Below, one piece after another: positions 15,674 through 25,069 of a stretch of 64,000 bases of DNA (the stretch's first letter is position 1; each line of letters begins with the position of its first letter). Where the stretch lies: contig NZ_JACHZQ010000002.1 of the NCBI RefSeq assembly GCF_014193655.1, positions 372,001 through 436,000 on the forward strand. Direction: 5' to 3'. The notes below the pieces were generated by a model that was given only the letters and a program-made list of their open reading frames with translations, made no database searches and was not told the DNA's origin. Position numbers and translations under genes: made by a program. Source of the DNA: Rhizobium sp. BK313 (GTDB taxonomy: Bacteria; Pseudomonadota; Alphaproteobacteria; Rhizobiales; Rhizobiaceae).

Positions 15674-16489
15674 ATGAGCGTGACCGATCTGTCTCAAAGC
15701 CGCGAGAGGGAGCTCTGGCGGCGGCTGGAAGGCGTGAACGACCCCGAACTGGATGAACCCGTCACCGAGATGGGCTTCGTCGAGCGGGCCGAGATCGCGC
15801 AGGATGGCCATGTCGAAGTCGACTTTCGCCTGCCGACCTATTGGTGCTCACCGAATTTTGCCTTCCTGATGCTGGAGGACATCAGGGCGGCACTCGATGC
15901 CCTTTCCTGGGCGCCACCTTTCCACATCGCGTTGCATGACCACATGTTTGCCGCGGAGGTGAACCAGGGGATCGCGGCGGCGAAGAGCTTCTCAGAAATC
16001 TTCGACACTTTGGTGGGCGAGGGCGAGGTCGATCTGGAAGCCTTGCGCACGAAGTTTCGGCTGAAGGCTTTCAAGCGCCGGCAGGAGGCAGTCATCCTCG
16101 GGCTCCGAGCAATCGGATTGTCCGACGTCGCGATATCCACAATGACGCTAGCGGATTTCGATGCTCTGCGGGGAGGAGAGGCCGATGCTGTCAAACACCG
16201 GCTTCGCTATCGCGAAGCTCTGCTTGCTCGCCGGTCGGGCTTGCGTCCCGACGACAGGGTGATCGTTGATTGGGATGGTATGCCGGTCGATCCGGGCCGG
16301 CTGACCGCCTATCTCGGCGAGCTTCGCAGTGTGCGCATCAATATGGAGTTCAACGGCGCGCTCTGTCGTGGGCTGAAGCAGACGCGATACAAAGAGATGG
16401 AAGTGATCGATGGCGAGCCGACCTTGGTCGATTTCATCATCGGCCGCGTTCCCCCTCCCGCCGCGCCGTCGCACACCACCGATCACTGA
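15674..16489 (+). CDS. DUF59/MIP18-type iron-sulfur or metal assembly protein
   Basis: This 271-residue protein starts with a DUF59 domain (LEGVNDPELDEPVTEMGFVE, then VDFRLPTYWCSPNFAFLM), a family that helps build or deliver iron-sulfur clusters. The remaining ~170 residues are a family-specific extension with no domain I can name. It begins four bases after the amidohydrolase stop and is followed by groEL, so a job in assembling the hydroxylase metal centre is likely. Confidence 0.75.
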   Translation: MSVTDLSQSRERELWRRLEGVNDPELDEPVTEMGFVERAEIAQDGHVEVDFRLPTYWCSPNFAFLMLEDIRAALDALSWAPPFHIALHDHMFAAEVNQGIAAAKSFSEIFDTLVGEGEVDLEALRTKFRLKAFKRRQEAVILGLRAIGLSDVAISTMTLADFDALRGGEADAVKHRLRYREALLARRSGLRPDDRVIVDWDGMPVDPGRLTAYLGELRSVRINMEFNGALCRGLKQTRYKEMEVIDGEPTLVDFIIGRVPPPAAPSHTTDH

Positions 16490-16550
16490 AACCACGCCTG
16501 CACGGAAAGCGCAGGCCAGGCACCGCCGTAAGGCGGAAGGAGGAGGAACC

Positions 16551-18185
16551 ATGCCAAAATTGATGCTGCACAATTCCGAAGCTCGGCGCGCGCTCGCCCG
16601 TGGCGTCGGACGGCTCGCTGCGGCGGTCGAACCCACTCTCGGCCCTCGAGGCATGAATGCCATGATCGACCGTCCGATCGGCACACCGCTGGTGACGCGT
16701 GACGGCGTCAGCATCGCGTCGGAGATTGAGCTTTCGGATCGCTTCGAAAATATGGGCGCGCAGGTGGTCCGCGAGGTTTCGATGCAGACCAACGAGATCG
16801 CCGGCGACGGCACGACGACTGCAATCGTCCTGGCGAATGCGCTGGTGCAGGAAGGCATCGCGGCTAACGAGCGAGGCGCGAAATCGGTCGATCTATGCAA
16901 AGGCATCGATCTCGCCGTGGACAAGATCGTGGAGGCGCTGAAGAGCAACGCGAAACCCGCCAAGGGCAATGGCGTGTTGGCCGCCGTCGCTAATATCGCC
17001 GCCACCGACACGAAGCTCGGCGCGCTTGTGACCGAAGCCTATGAGCGTGTCGGAACGGAGGGCGTCATCACCACCGATTTCAGCGTCACGACGGAGACGA
17101 CGCTCGATGTCGTCGAAGGAATGTCGTTCGACCGCGGCTATCTCTCGCACCATATGGTGACGGATCAGGAGAAGATGGAGGTCGTTCTAGAACACCCCTT
17201 CATCCTCATGACCGATCTCAAGATCAAGGATCCCTCCTCCCTGGACGCGGTGCGCCGCATTGCCGATGCGGCGCACCGGCCGTTGATGATCCTCGCCGAA
17301 GAAATGTCGCCGGAAGCCGTCGTCATGTTGCTCGGCAAGGAGGGCGCTGGAAAATACCTCGTCATCCATCCGCCGGAATACGGTCATTGGCGCAAGGCGC
17401 TGATGGAGGACCTGGCGATCCTGACCGGCGGCCGGGTCATCGCCCGCGATCTCGGCGGCCGGCTGGAGGACGTCACCCCGGAAGATCTCGGCTCCGCCGA
17501 ACGGGTGAGAACAAGTGCGAGCCACACCACGATCGTACGCGGTGGCGGCGTTCTGGAAGTGATCGCGGCACGCCGGGCGCAGGTCCAGCGCCAGTATGAG
17601 ATTGCTCCGCCCAATGTCGAACAGGACAAGCTGCGCGATCGGCTTGCCAAGCTGTCCGGCGGCACGGCGGTCATCTATGCCGGCGGTGTGACGCCCGTGG
17701 AGCAGAAGCGCACGATCCAGCTTATTGAGGATTCGCTGCATGCCGTGCGCGCGGCAGTGGAGGAGGGGGTCGTTGCCGGCGGCGGCTCAGCACTCGCCCA
17801 GATCGCTCCCGTTCTCGACGAAGTGCTGCGGTCGACAAGCGGCGACGTGGCCGAGGGCGTGCGTCTCGTCAAATCCGTGCTGACGCGACCGCTGTCGCGC
17901 ATTGCCATAAATGCCGGCGCGGATCCGGCAGCGGTCGTGGGCGAGGTCACTCGCGTCAACGGCGGCTACGGCTACAATGCCTCGACCGGCAAGTATCAGA
18001 ACATGATCGAGGCTGGTATCATCGATCCGGTGCGCGTCACCTATACGGCCCTGCGCAACGCGGCATCCGTCGCAAAGCTCATTCTGACGACGGAAACGCT
18101 GATTGGCGACCTGCATGAAGACGAAGTCGACCCGACGGCCGGCCCCGCGCTTGGCGGGGGCGCAGAGAAACTTGGGCGCCTCTGA
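16551..18185 (+). CDS. groEL: GroEL-like chaperonin of the mim operon (MimG type)
   Basis: This 544-residue chaperonin diverges from housekeeping GroEL but keeps the ATP site (AGDGTTTAIVLA near residue 85; EGVVAGGGSAL near 405). It ends in a Gly-rich but non-GGM tail (GGGAEKLGRL). No groES lies beside it. In mycobacterial mim clusters a dedicated GroEL is needed for folding the large hydroxylase subunit, and the same role is inferred here. GGAGGAACC just upstream fixes the ATG at 16551. It closes the operon before a double hairpin. Confidence 0.9.
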   Translation: MPKLMLHNSEARRALARGVGRLAAAVEPTLGPRGMNAMIDRPIGTPLVTRDGVSIASEIELSDRFENMGAQVVREVSMQTNEIAGDGTTTAIVLANALVQEGIAANERGAKSVDLCKGIDLAVDKIVEALKSNAKPAKGNGVLAAVANIAATDTKLGALVTEAYERVGTEGVITTDFSVTTETTLDVVEGMSFDRGYLSHHMVTDQEKMEVVLEHPFILMTDLKIKDPSSLDAVRRIADAAHRPLMILAEEMSPEAVVMLLGKEGAGKYLVIHPPEYGHWRKALMEDLAILTGGRVIARDLGGRLEDVTPEDLGSAERVRTSASHTTIVRGGGVLEVIAARRAQVQRQYEIAPPNVEQDKLRDRLAKLSGGTAVIYAGGVTPVEQKRTIQLIEDSLHAVRAAVEEGVVAGGGSALAQIAPVLDEVLRSTSGDVAEGVRLVKSVLTRPLSRIAINAGADPAAVVGEVTRVNGGYGYNASTGKYQNMIEAGIIDPVRVTYTALRNAASVAKLILTTETLIGDLHEDEVDPTAGPALGGGAEKLGRL

Positions 18186-18210
18186 GTGAGAGTGACCGCC
18201 AGCGGCGGCC

Positions 18211-18257
18211 GACCCAACAATTGGGTCCCTGGACGTGGTTAGCTAGGCCACGTCCAG
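18211..18257. terminator. double hairpin at the end of the mim operon
   Basis: Two perfect inverted repeats stand next to each other: GACCCAA-CAA-TTGGGTC (18211-18227) and CTGGACGTGG-N9-CCACGTCCAG (18229-18257). They lie between the convergent groEL and regulator genes, so a bidirectional transcription end is likely even though no long T-run follows. Confidence 0.6.
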
Positions 18258-18337
18258 GCAGCGTTTGAGAATTGGGCACCCTGTCTGCCGATCCATCCCA
18301 GACACCAGCATTCCTCGGTGACGCCACGGCGCCGTCT

Positions 18338-20404
18338 TCAGGCATAGCTGCGTTTGATTCCGAACTGATCCATCTTCCGATAAAGCGTCGGCCGCGATAT
18401 TCCGAGCCGTTGTGCCACCTTGCTGAGATTGCCGTGCTCGGCGGATAACGCCGTGATGATCGCCTGCCGTTCGGCCTCGGCAAAACTGAGAACATGAGTG
18501 TCTGCCTCGATGGAAAGGGCGCCATCAATCGGCTGACGATCGGCGATCTCGGCGGGCAGATCTTCGACGGCAACCAAGGGGTTGCGCGCCAAGAGATGCA
18601 AGCGCTCAACGAGATTTCGCAACTCCCTGACATTGCCGGGCCATTGATAGGCCAGCATCGCATCGAGCGACTCGTTGGTGAAACGAAGCGGGGAGACGCC
18701 TCTCCGATCCGCCATGTTGCGATTGAAGTGATCGAGCAGCAGCAAACAGTCATCGCCGCGGTCCCGGAGCGGAGGCACCTCAATCGTGACCGCACTGATA
18801 CGATAGAACAGGTCGCGTCGAAATCGCCCGGCGGCGACCTCCTGCTTGAGATCGCGGTTGGTCGAGGCGACGAGCCTGACGTCCACAGATCGCGCGCGGC
18901 TGTCGCCAAGGCGATGAATGACGCGCTCCTCGAGGACGCGCAGCAGGAAGGGTTGGATATCCAGCGGCATTTCGCCGATTTCGTCGAGGCTCAGGACACC
19001 GCCGCTAGCGAGTTCGAAGACACCGGCTTTGCCGTCGCGGGAGGCCCCGGTGAAAGCGCCGGGCACGTGGCCGAACAATTCGCTGCCGAACAGCTCCTTT
19101 GTCACGGCGCCGCAATTGAGTGCGATGAAGGGACTGCCGGCGGATTTTCGGCTACCCGCATGGATGAGACGTGCGAAGAGTTCCTTGCCGACGCCGGTCT
19201 CCCCTTCGATCAGCAGTGAGGTCACGTCCTCCGTATCCGCCGCGCGGCAGGCTATTTCGACCGCCGCGCCGAGGGCGCCGCTTTCGCCGATGATCTGAGC
19301 GCATGCTTCCTTCAGCCGGTCCGACGCGCGATTACCGATCGACACCAGTCGGCCGCTGACGCTCTTCGGGAAGACCAGCGCGGCGCCGCGAATATCGCCA
19401 TCCAGTTCGAGCGGACAGACATCGCAATTGCGCATCGTCTCGGGAAGGCTGGTGGCGACGCTGTCCAGGAAGCCGGAACCCGTGAGTTCCGGCGACCAAC
19501 AGTTCACTCCCCCTTGGCGAACGGTCTCTCCCAGCCGTCGCCCTTCCGGCAGCGGCACGTTGTTGTGATAGATGGCCCGGCCTTGGCGATCGATAATCAG
19601 AAGGCCGTCGCTGGCATGATAGTTGTTGGCGGAAGCGATAAAGGCTTCCAGGAGCCGTAACCGTTCTGCGGTCTGCGAATCGGCGAGTGCTCTTTCTATT
19701 TCACGTGCCGCCGCAGCAACCAACGCGATATTGTGTGGCCGAAAAATATCGGGATGTCCGGAAAGATCGACGACGCCAATGACCTTACCGTCAAAGGGAT
19801 CCCGGATCGGCGCACCGGCACAGGTCCAGCTCTTGATGCCGGCGCAGAAATGCTCGGCGGCGTGAACGAAGACCGGCTCCCCTGTCCAAAGGGCGGTGCC
19901 GATGCCATTGGTGCCGACAACATCTTCGGTCCACTTCCCTCCGATGCCGAGGTGGATGTCCATGCCGTCGAATACGGTCCTCTTGTCACCCATCACATTG
20001 ATCAGGACGCCGTCGCTGTCGGCAAGGGCGAGCATGGCCCCGGTACCATCCAGCATTCGACCGATCATCGAAAACGGACGCGTCGCCGCCTCCAGCAATT
20101 CCGAGCTGCCGCGCGTCAGCGCTTCGACGGCATCCCGATCCGTCTCGATCGGTGCCTCGTTGCGCTGCGCGTCTATGCCCCCTTCGGCGCAGCGGTGCCA
20201 GGAATCGTGAATCGTGGAGCGCACCGGCAGCGTCTGCCGCTTGGTCTCGTGTTTGCCCTCCAGGAGCCTTTCCCAGGCTTTGGTGACACCGACCTCGTCG
20301 TAATCGGCCCGTACCAGTGCGCCGCCCGGCATGAGGGCTGCCATCTGCGGTGACCGTCCGAGGGGAAGTTCATTCATGCCATGTGGATTCCGCTTCATGG
20401 GCAC
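18338..20404 (-). CDS. mimR: AcoR/MimR-like sigma-54 enhancer-binding regulator
   Basis: This 688-residue activator has GAF-type sensing in its first ~320 residues (DGTGAMLALADSDGVLINVMG, then a GIGTALWTGEPVFVHAAEH signature), an AAA+ domain with GETGVGKE near residue 405 and an intact GAFTGA loop near 455, and a C-terminal Fis helix-turn-helix (NLSKVAQRLGISRPTLYRK). It is convergent with the mim operon. Mim clusters in other bacteria carry a similar regulator that responds to the substrate, so control of the 9950 promoter is inferred. It differs from the 3960-5825 activator in its sensor and loop. Confidence 0.88.
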   Translation of the reverse strand: MPMKRNPHGMNELPLGRSPQMAALMPGGALVRADYDEVGVTKAWERLLEGKHETKRQTLPVRSTIHDSWHRCAEGGIDAQRNEAPIETDRDAVEALTRGSSELLEAATRPFSMIGRMLDGTGAMLALADSDGVLINVMGDKRTVFDGMDIHLGIGGKWTEDVVGTNGIGTALWTGEPVFVHAAEHFCAGIKSWTCAGAPIRDPFDGKVIGVVDLSGHPDIFRPHNIALVAAAAREIERALADSQTAERLRLLEAFIASANNYHASDGLLIIDRQGRAIYHNNVPLPEGRRLGETVRQGGVNCWSPELTGSGFLDSVATSLPETMRNCDVCPLELDGDIRGAALVFPKSVSGRLVSIGNRASDRLKEACAQIIGESGALGAAVEIACRAADTEDVTSLLIEGETGVGKELFARLIHAGSRKSAGSPFIALNCGAVTKELFGSELFGHVPGAFTGASRDGKAGVFELASGGVLSLDEIGEMPLDIQPFLLRVLEERVIHRLGDSRARSVDVRLVASTNRDLKQEVAAGRFRRDLFYRISAVTIEVPPLRDRGDDCLLLLDHFNRNMADRRGVSPLRFTNESLDAMLAYQWPGNVRELRNLVERLHLLARNPLVAVEDLPAEIADRQPIDGALSIEADTHVLSFAEAERQAIITALSAEHGNLSKVAQRLGISRPTLYRKMDQFGIKRSYA

Positions 20405-20474
20405 TCACATTTCGTGACTTGAGAAAAATCGGCGCTTGTAAATGACCGTTGCCCTCCTGTCGGAGACTGCGTGG

Positions 20475-20957
20475 TCAGCTTTCCGAGTCCATGTCGAGAC
20501 GACGGCCGATATCGGTCGCAAGCTCGTCTGAACCATAGGAGATCCCGATGGTCACGCCATCCATGTCCGCAAGCGCCTCGGCGGTCGCCTCGTCGAGCGG
20601 CGCTATATAGCGATTGCGTGCAATGGCGAGAGCGAAGGTCTTGCCGGCAGAGGTTTTGCGAATATCGCCGAAATGCTGAAGCTGCCGACCCGAGGATTCA
20701 TCCACGGCAATTACCCGGCCGTTGGGCGTCACCCTGACCCGCGGCTGCGCCGCCGCCGGGGCTGCGGGCTGGCCGCCGATGTGGATGATCAGGCCTTCCG
20801 CCTGCGGGAGCTCGCGCGGCTTTTGGGACTGGGAATACCGTCCATTGCTCAATTGGTCGGCAAGCTTGGTGATCAAACCGCGGTTCTGCTCGATGAGGCG
20901 CTTGATCTGGGCGTCCTCGCGACGAGGGCCATCCCGCTTAGAAAATATCTCGACCAT
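20475..20957 (-). CDS. conserved-looking hypothetical protein
   Basis: I do not recognise this 160-residue protein. The N-terminal third is a charged helix (DAQIKRLIEQNRGLITKLADQ), the middle is Pro/Ala/Gln-rich (GGQPAAPAAAQP), and the C-terminal part is alpha/beta (GKTFALAIARNRYIAP). GGGAGG stands seven bases before the ATG, so it is surely translated. It lies downstream of nothing obvious and reads toward the sigma-54 regulator gene. Confidence 0.6.
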   Translation of the reverse strand: MVEIFSKRDGPRREDAQIKRLIEQNRGLITKLADQLSNGRYSQSQKPRELPQAEGLIIHIGGQPAAPAAAQPRVRVTPNGRVIAVDESSGRQLQHFGDIRKTSAGKTFALAIARNRYIAPLDEATAEALADMDGVTIGISYGSDELATDIGRRLDMDSES

Positions 20958-21107
20958 GAATCCTCCCAGATCATGATTACATTTTCTGCTGCGTTCTCTT
21001 TGTCAAAAGCGTAGCACATTTCCTCCAATCCACCAGCGCAAAGCCATATCATTAACCAATGGAAGATGGTGGTATAGGAGGGCGGCAGGAACGATTATTT
21101 GTCGATT

Positions 21108-21244
21108 GAGACGCAACTGCTCGACCATAGTCTTCTCGGCAGCGACGTCCTGCTTCACCCCGAATACCCTTGCAGCACCGCCATTCGCTAACTCGACGTG
21201 GGCGGTTATTTTAGTCCTTTTGCGGCAGCTATTTGGGCGTCCAG
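21108..21244 (-). pseudogene. relic of a PAS-GGDEF gene, paralogous to 403-1368
   Basis: About 137 bases resemble positions 929-1077 inside the diguanylate cyclase gene, roughly 85% identical by eye over the first ~100 bases. A 13-base deletion near 21214 breaks the frame. It covers only the end of the PAS domain and the linker (the region reading QDVTAEKTMVEQL in the intact gene). No GGDEF part follows, so it cannot be functional. Confidence 0.7.
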
Positions 21245-21331
21245 CAATTCAATCTCTGGCTGGCGCATCAAGCGCTACGTCACTTGCAGCGCCGCGTAAA
21301 CGAGCACGCCGGCAAGGCTCAGATTCTCGCG

Positions 21332-21856
21332 TCAGATGGCGGCAGCCAGGTGCTCCAGTTCCTCATGGAGATGTTCGGCATAGCTGCGCAACACGATCAG
21401 CTCGAACCGGTGCGGTGCGGTGCGCGTCAGGTGCAGCGATACATGGCCGTAAAGCGTGACCACCGAACGGCCTTCGGGAAAAACCGAAGGATCGAGATCG
21501 ACGGCGGTGCCCTTCGCAAGGATTTCGATCGCATGGGCGCCGGAAAGGCCGATACGAATGCGCCCATGGCTCTGGTCGGAAACGAAGGCATTTCCTTGCA
21601 GGACTGAGGAGAGAGCGGCAATGCGCGCAGGCAAAAGCTTATCGTCGCCGACGACGAACCATTGCCGGTAGCCGGCCGAGCGGAGGCTGCTGCCAGTAAG
21701 CTTGGCTGCTGAAAGATAGCCGGCTAGGCTTTCGGTATCGATCGGCCCCATCACATGCAGCAGATGGCCTTCCGGCAAGGTTTCCAACCGGATGCCAGGC
21801 CCTTCGAATACGGCCTTGCCGGCAAGTGCCGGCCTGTGTTCGGGACGATCAGGCAT
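21332..21856 (-). CDS. mgdD: N-methylglutamate dehydrogenase / sarcosine oxidase gamma subunit
   Basis: This 174-residue protein matches SoxG, the small gamma subunit of heterotetrameric sarcosine oxidases, related in fold to the aminomethyl-transfer domain (GDDKLLPARIAALSSVL, then SHGRIRIGLSGAHAIEIL). In methylamine-using bacteria the same four-gene set acts as N-methylglutamate dehydrogenase (MgdABCD), and the mgs and gmaS genes nearby support that here. The ATG at 21856 overlaps the alpha-subunit gene by eight bases. Confidence 0.8.
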   Translation of the reverse strand: MPDRPEHRPALAGKAVFEGPGIRLETLPEGHLLHVMGPIDTESLAGYLSAAKLTGSSLRSAGYRQWFVVGDDKLLPARIAALSSVLQGNAFVSDQSHGRIRIGLSGAHAIEILAKGTAVDLDPSVFPEGRSVVTLYGHVSLHLTRTAPHRFELIVLRSYAEHLHEELEHLAAAI

Positions 21857-24782
21857 GGAGTTTCTCGTTCTCAGGATCGATGAAGATCGGGCTGCAGAGC
21901 AGCGCTTCGGTGAATTCATTTCTGAGGCCGTTCCAGACCGTGACCTTTTCACCGATACGTTCTGGCCCACGCTTCACCAGTGCGAGGCCGATCGTGTGGC
22001 CGAGGCTTGGCGAAAAGGCGCTGGAGGTGACATAGCCCTGGTCGTTCTCGAGCGTGGCGGCGGCCCCGTCCGCCAGGATATGGGCACCGGTGCGGAAGCT
22101 CGTGGCCGGATTGATTGGCTTGACGCCGACAAGGCGAGGGCGGTCGAGCGACTGCAGGCCTTCGCGGATGAGCATGGCCTTGCCGATGAAATCCGACTTG
22201 GTCGCTGAGATCATCCGGCCGAGGCCAAGATCTCCTGGCGTCACCGTGCCATTGATCTCGGCATGGGTGACATGGCCTTTTTCGATGCGCATGACACCGA
22301 GGGCTTCGGCGCCATAAGGGCAAATGCCGTGTTTATTGCCAATCTCCATGATGGCATCCGCCACCCATTCGCCATAGCCGGCGGGCACGGCGAGCTCATA
22401 GGCAAGTTCGCCGGAAAAGGAGATTCGGAAGAGGCGGCCTTCAAGCGTCCCGCCAAAAAGCGAGACGACGCGAGCGCTCATGAAGGGGAAGGCAACGTCG
22501 GACAAATCCTCATCGACGATGTCGGAGAGGATTGCCCGCGATTTTGGGCCGGCAATCGCCATTTGCGCCCATTGATCGGTCGAGGAGGCGAAGTGGACAT
22601 CGAGTTCGGGCCAGAGCGTCTGGGCGCAGAATTCGAGATGGGTGAGCACACCGGCGGCGAGCGCCGTCGTCGTGGTCATGAAGAAGTGATCCTCGCTGAA
22701 GCGGCTGGTCGTGCCGTCGTCGTAGACCATGCCGTCTTCGCGCAGCATCACTCCATAACGTGCCTTGCCGACGGACAACTTGGCAAAGCCGTTGCAATAG
22801 ACGCGGTCGAGGAAGGTCGCCGCATCCTTGCCGAAGATCTCGATCTTGCCGAGTGTCGACACATCACAGATGCCGGCATTCTTACGGATGTTCAGCACTT
22901 CGCGGTCGACGCTTTCACGCCAGGTGACCTCGCCTTGGCGTGGGAACCAGGACGAGCGATACCAAAGTCCCGTCTCGACAAAGGTGGCGCCGTTCTTCTT
23001 GGCCCAGTTGTGCAGCGGCGACTTGCGGGCTGGCTGGAAGTGTTTGCCGCGCGCAGTGCCGGTCAGCGCGCCGAAGGAGACCGGCGTATAAAACGGGCGG
23101 AACGTCGTAGTGCCGACCTCGGCCGGCGAGACGCTGCGCGCTTCGGCAAGGATGCCGATGGCGTTCATATTGGACAGCTTACCCTGATCGGTCGCCATGC
23201 CGTTGGTGGTATAACGCTTGGCGAGCTCGACATGGCCGTAGCCTTCGCGCACGGCAAGGCCGAGGTCCTTCAGATGGACGTCGTTCTGATAATCGACGAA
23301 AGCCTTGCCCTTGCTGCCTTTGACATGAAAGAGCGACGCGGCGGCCGGAGAGATCTCCTCCACTGTAGCAAACGCTGGCATGACGTTGCCGAAGCCGATC
23401 GTTTTCAGTGCCTCGACCGCTTTGCGGGCGCCATCGCCTAGGCAGGCATCCGTGGCGGCAAGACCGGCAGCCGACCCGGCAATCAGCAGGCCCTCCTGCC
23501 TTTCTGGCGCCAGGAAGGCGGCTTTCTCCGCGGACCAGATCGGCCTTGCGCCGCGCTGACAGGCAAGGTGGATGATCGGGCTCCAGCCACCGGACACAGC
23601 CAGAGCATCAGCATCGATGCGTTGCGTGCCCGAGGCCGTCGTGACGCTCAAACGATGCAGGCGCTTGCCGCCATGCGCGTCGGCGACACGGGCATTGGTG
23701 AGTACCGGCGCGCGGCCCGACCAGCCGTCGCGGGTATTGGTGCGGCTGTCGACGATGGCGGCGACCTCGAGCCCGGCGGCTTCAAGGTCGGCAGCGGTGC
23801 GGTAACCGGACTGGTTCGTCGTGAAGACGACGGTGCGGGCGCCGGGGGCAACCGCCTGGCGATTGAGGTAGCTGCGCATGGCGCCCGCCATCATGACGCC
23901 GGGAATGTCGTTGCCGCCGAAGACAAGAGGACGTTCCTCCGCGCCGGTCGCAAGCACCGCCTGCCTGGCGATGATGCGCCAGAGACGCTCGACCGGACGA
24001 TGCGGATCGGGTGTTGCCAGATGTTTCTGCACGCGCTCGACGGCACCAAAGACATTGTCGTCGTACCAGCCGATGACCGTGGTGCGCGGCAGGAGGCGCA
24101 TATTCGGAAGGCTTTCGAGTTCCTCGAGAATATCCTTGAGGGCCGTGCCGGCCTCGAGGAGAAGGTTGCCGCCGAGCGCAAAACCCTCGTCGGCGAGGAT
24201 GACGCGGGCGCCGGCGCGTCCCGCCGTCAGGGCCGCGGCAAGACCCGTCGGTCCCGCGCCGATCACCAGCAGGTCGCAATGACCCCAGCGTTTCTCATAG
24301 GAATCGGGATCGACCTCGTAGGATGCCTTGCCGAGGCCGGCGGCCTTGCGGATCAGCGGTTCGTAGAGTTTTTCCCAAAGGGCTGCCGGCCACATGAAGG
24401 TCTTGTAGTAGAAGCCGGCGCTGAGGAAGGGCGAGAACAGGCCGTTGACGGCGCCGATATCGAAGCCGAGTGAAGGCCAGCGGTTCTGGCTGCGCGCGAT
24501 CAGCCCCTCATGGAGTTCGATCATCGTGGCGCGGCTATTGGCTTCGGTCCGGCCGCCGGTCCCTGTCGTCACCAGCGCATTAGGTTCGGCGGCGCCGGCC
24601 GTCAGGATACCGCGGGGCCGATGATACTTGAAACTGCGGCCGACGAGTTGAATGCCGTTGGCAAGCAGGGCGGAGGCGAGTGTGTCACCGGGATGGCCTG
24701 ACAGCTCCCGGCCGTCAAAGGTAAAGTTGACGGTTTTCGAGCGGTCGATCCGACCGCCGGCGGAGAGGCGGTAGCTCGTCAT
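21849..24782 (-). CDS. mgdC: N-methylglutamate dehydrogenase / sarcosine oxidase alpha subunit
   Basis: This 977-residue SoxA-type protein has an N-terminal ferredoxin-like fold (FDGRELSGHPGDTLASALL), a dinucleotide-binding oxidoreductase domain (VIGAGPTGLAAALTAGRAG near residue 175), and a C-terminal GcvT-type folate domain (from about residue 600, with SGELAYELAVPAGYGEW). The folate domain captures the methyl carbon as methylene-tetrahydrofolate. It lies in a minus-strand operon mgdA-B-C-D and overlaps mgdB by four bases. Confidence 0.9.
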   Translation of the reverse strand: MTSYRLSAGGRIDRSKTVNFTFDGRELSGHPGDTLASALLANGIQLVGRSFKYHRPRGILTAGAAEPNALVTTGTGGRTEANSRATMIELHEGLIARSQNRWPSLGFDIGAVNGLFSPFLSAGFYYKTFMWPAALWEKLYEPLIRKAAGLGKASYEVDPDSYEKRWGHCDLLVIGAGPTGLAAALTAGRAGARVILADEGFALGGNLLLEAGTALKDILEELESLPNMRLLPRTTVIGWYDDNVFGAVERVQKHLATPDPHRPVERLWRIIARQAVLATGAEERPLVFGGNDIPGVMMAGAMRSYLNRQAVAPGARTVVFTTNQSGYRTAADLEAAGLEVAAIVDSRTNTRDGWSGRAPVLTNARVADAHGGKRLHRLSVTTASGTQRIDADALAVSGGWSPIIHLACQRGARPIWSAEKAAFLAPERQEGLLIAGSAAGLAATDACLGDGARKAVEALKTIGFGNVMPAFATVEEISPAAASLFHVKGSKGKAFVDYQNDVHLKDLGLAVREGYGHVELAKRYTTNGMATDQGKLSNMNAIGILAEARSVSPAEVGTTTFRPFYTPVSFGALTGTARGKHFQPARKSPLHNWAKKNGATFVETGLWYRSSWFPRQGEVTWRESVDREVLNIRKNAGICDVSTLGKIEIFGKDAATFLDRVYCNGFAKLSVGKARYGVMLREDGMVYDDGTTSRFSEDHFFMTTTTALAAGVLTHLEFCAQTLWPELDVHFASSTDQWAQMAIAGPKSRAILSDIVDEDLSDVAFPFMSARVVSLFGGTLEGRLFRISFSGELAYELAVPAGYGEWVADAIMEIGNKHGICPYGAEALGVMRIEKGHVTHAEINGTVTPGDLGLGRMISATKSDFIGKAMLIREGLQSLDRPRLVGVKPINPATSFRTGAHILADGAAATLENDQGYVTSSAFSPSLGHTIGLALVKRGPERIGEKVTVWNGLRNEFTEALLCSPIFIDPENEKLHA

Positions 24783-25057
24783 GCCCGGCCTCCGAGCTTG
24801 GCGAGCGCGGCGTCGTTCACCTCATAAACGGCATGGGTGACGGTATCGCGCTCGACGACCAGCCAACGGCGGCAGCCGGAGGAGTGGTGCCAATATTCCT
24901 TGTGGCGCCCCTTCGGATTGTCGCGGAGGTAGACATAGTCATACCACGCCTCAGGGCCGGCATCGGGGGTGGGGCGTGTCAGGCTCGCATCACCCTTGAT
25001 GGAAAACTCCTCCTTGGGACGGAGGCCGCAGTGAGGGCAGGAAATCAGGCTTGCCAT
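24779..25057 (-). CDS. mgdB: N-methylglutamate dehydrogenase / sarcosine oxidase delta subunit
   Basis: This 92-residue SoxD-type protein begins with a zinc-binding CPHCGLRPKEEF and has later ligands in HHSSGCRRW, the standard pattern of the delta subunit. It stabilises the four-subunit complex. The gene lies between the beta and alpha subunit genes, with an ATGA overlap to the alpha gene. Confidence 0.9.
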   Translation of the reverse strand: MASLISCPHCGLRPKEEFSIKGDASLTRPTPDAGPEAWYDYVYLRDNPKGRHKEYWHHSSGCRRWLVVERDTVTHAVYEVNDAALAKLGGRA

Positions 25058-25069
25058 CTCGTCATGTCC

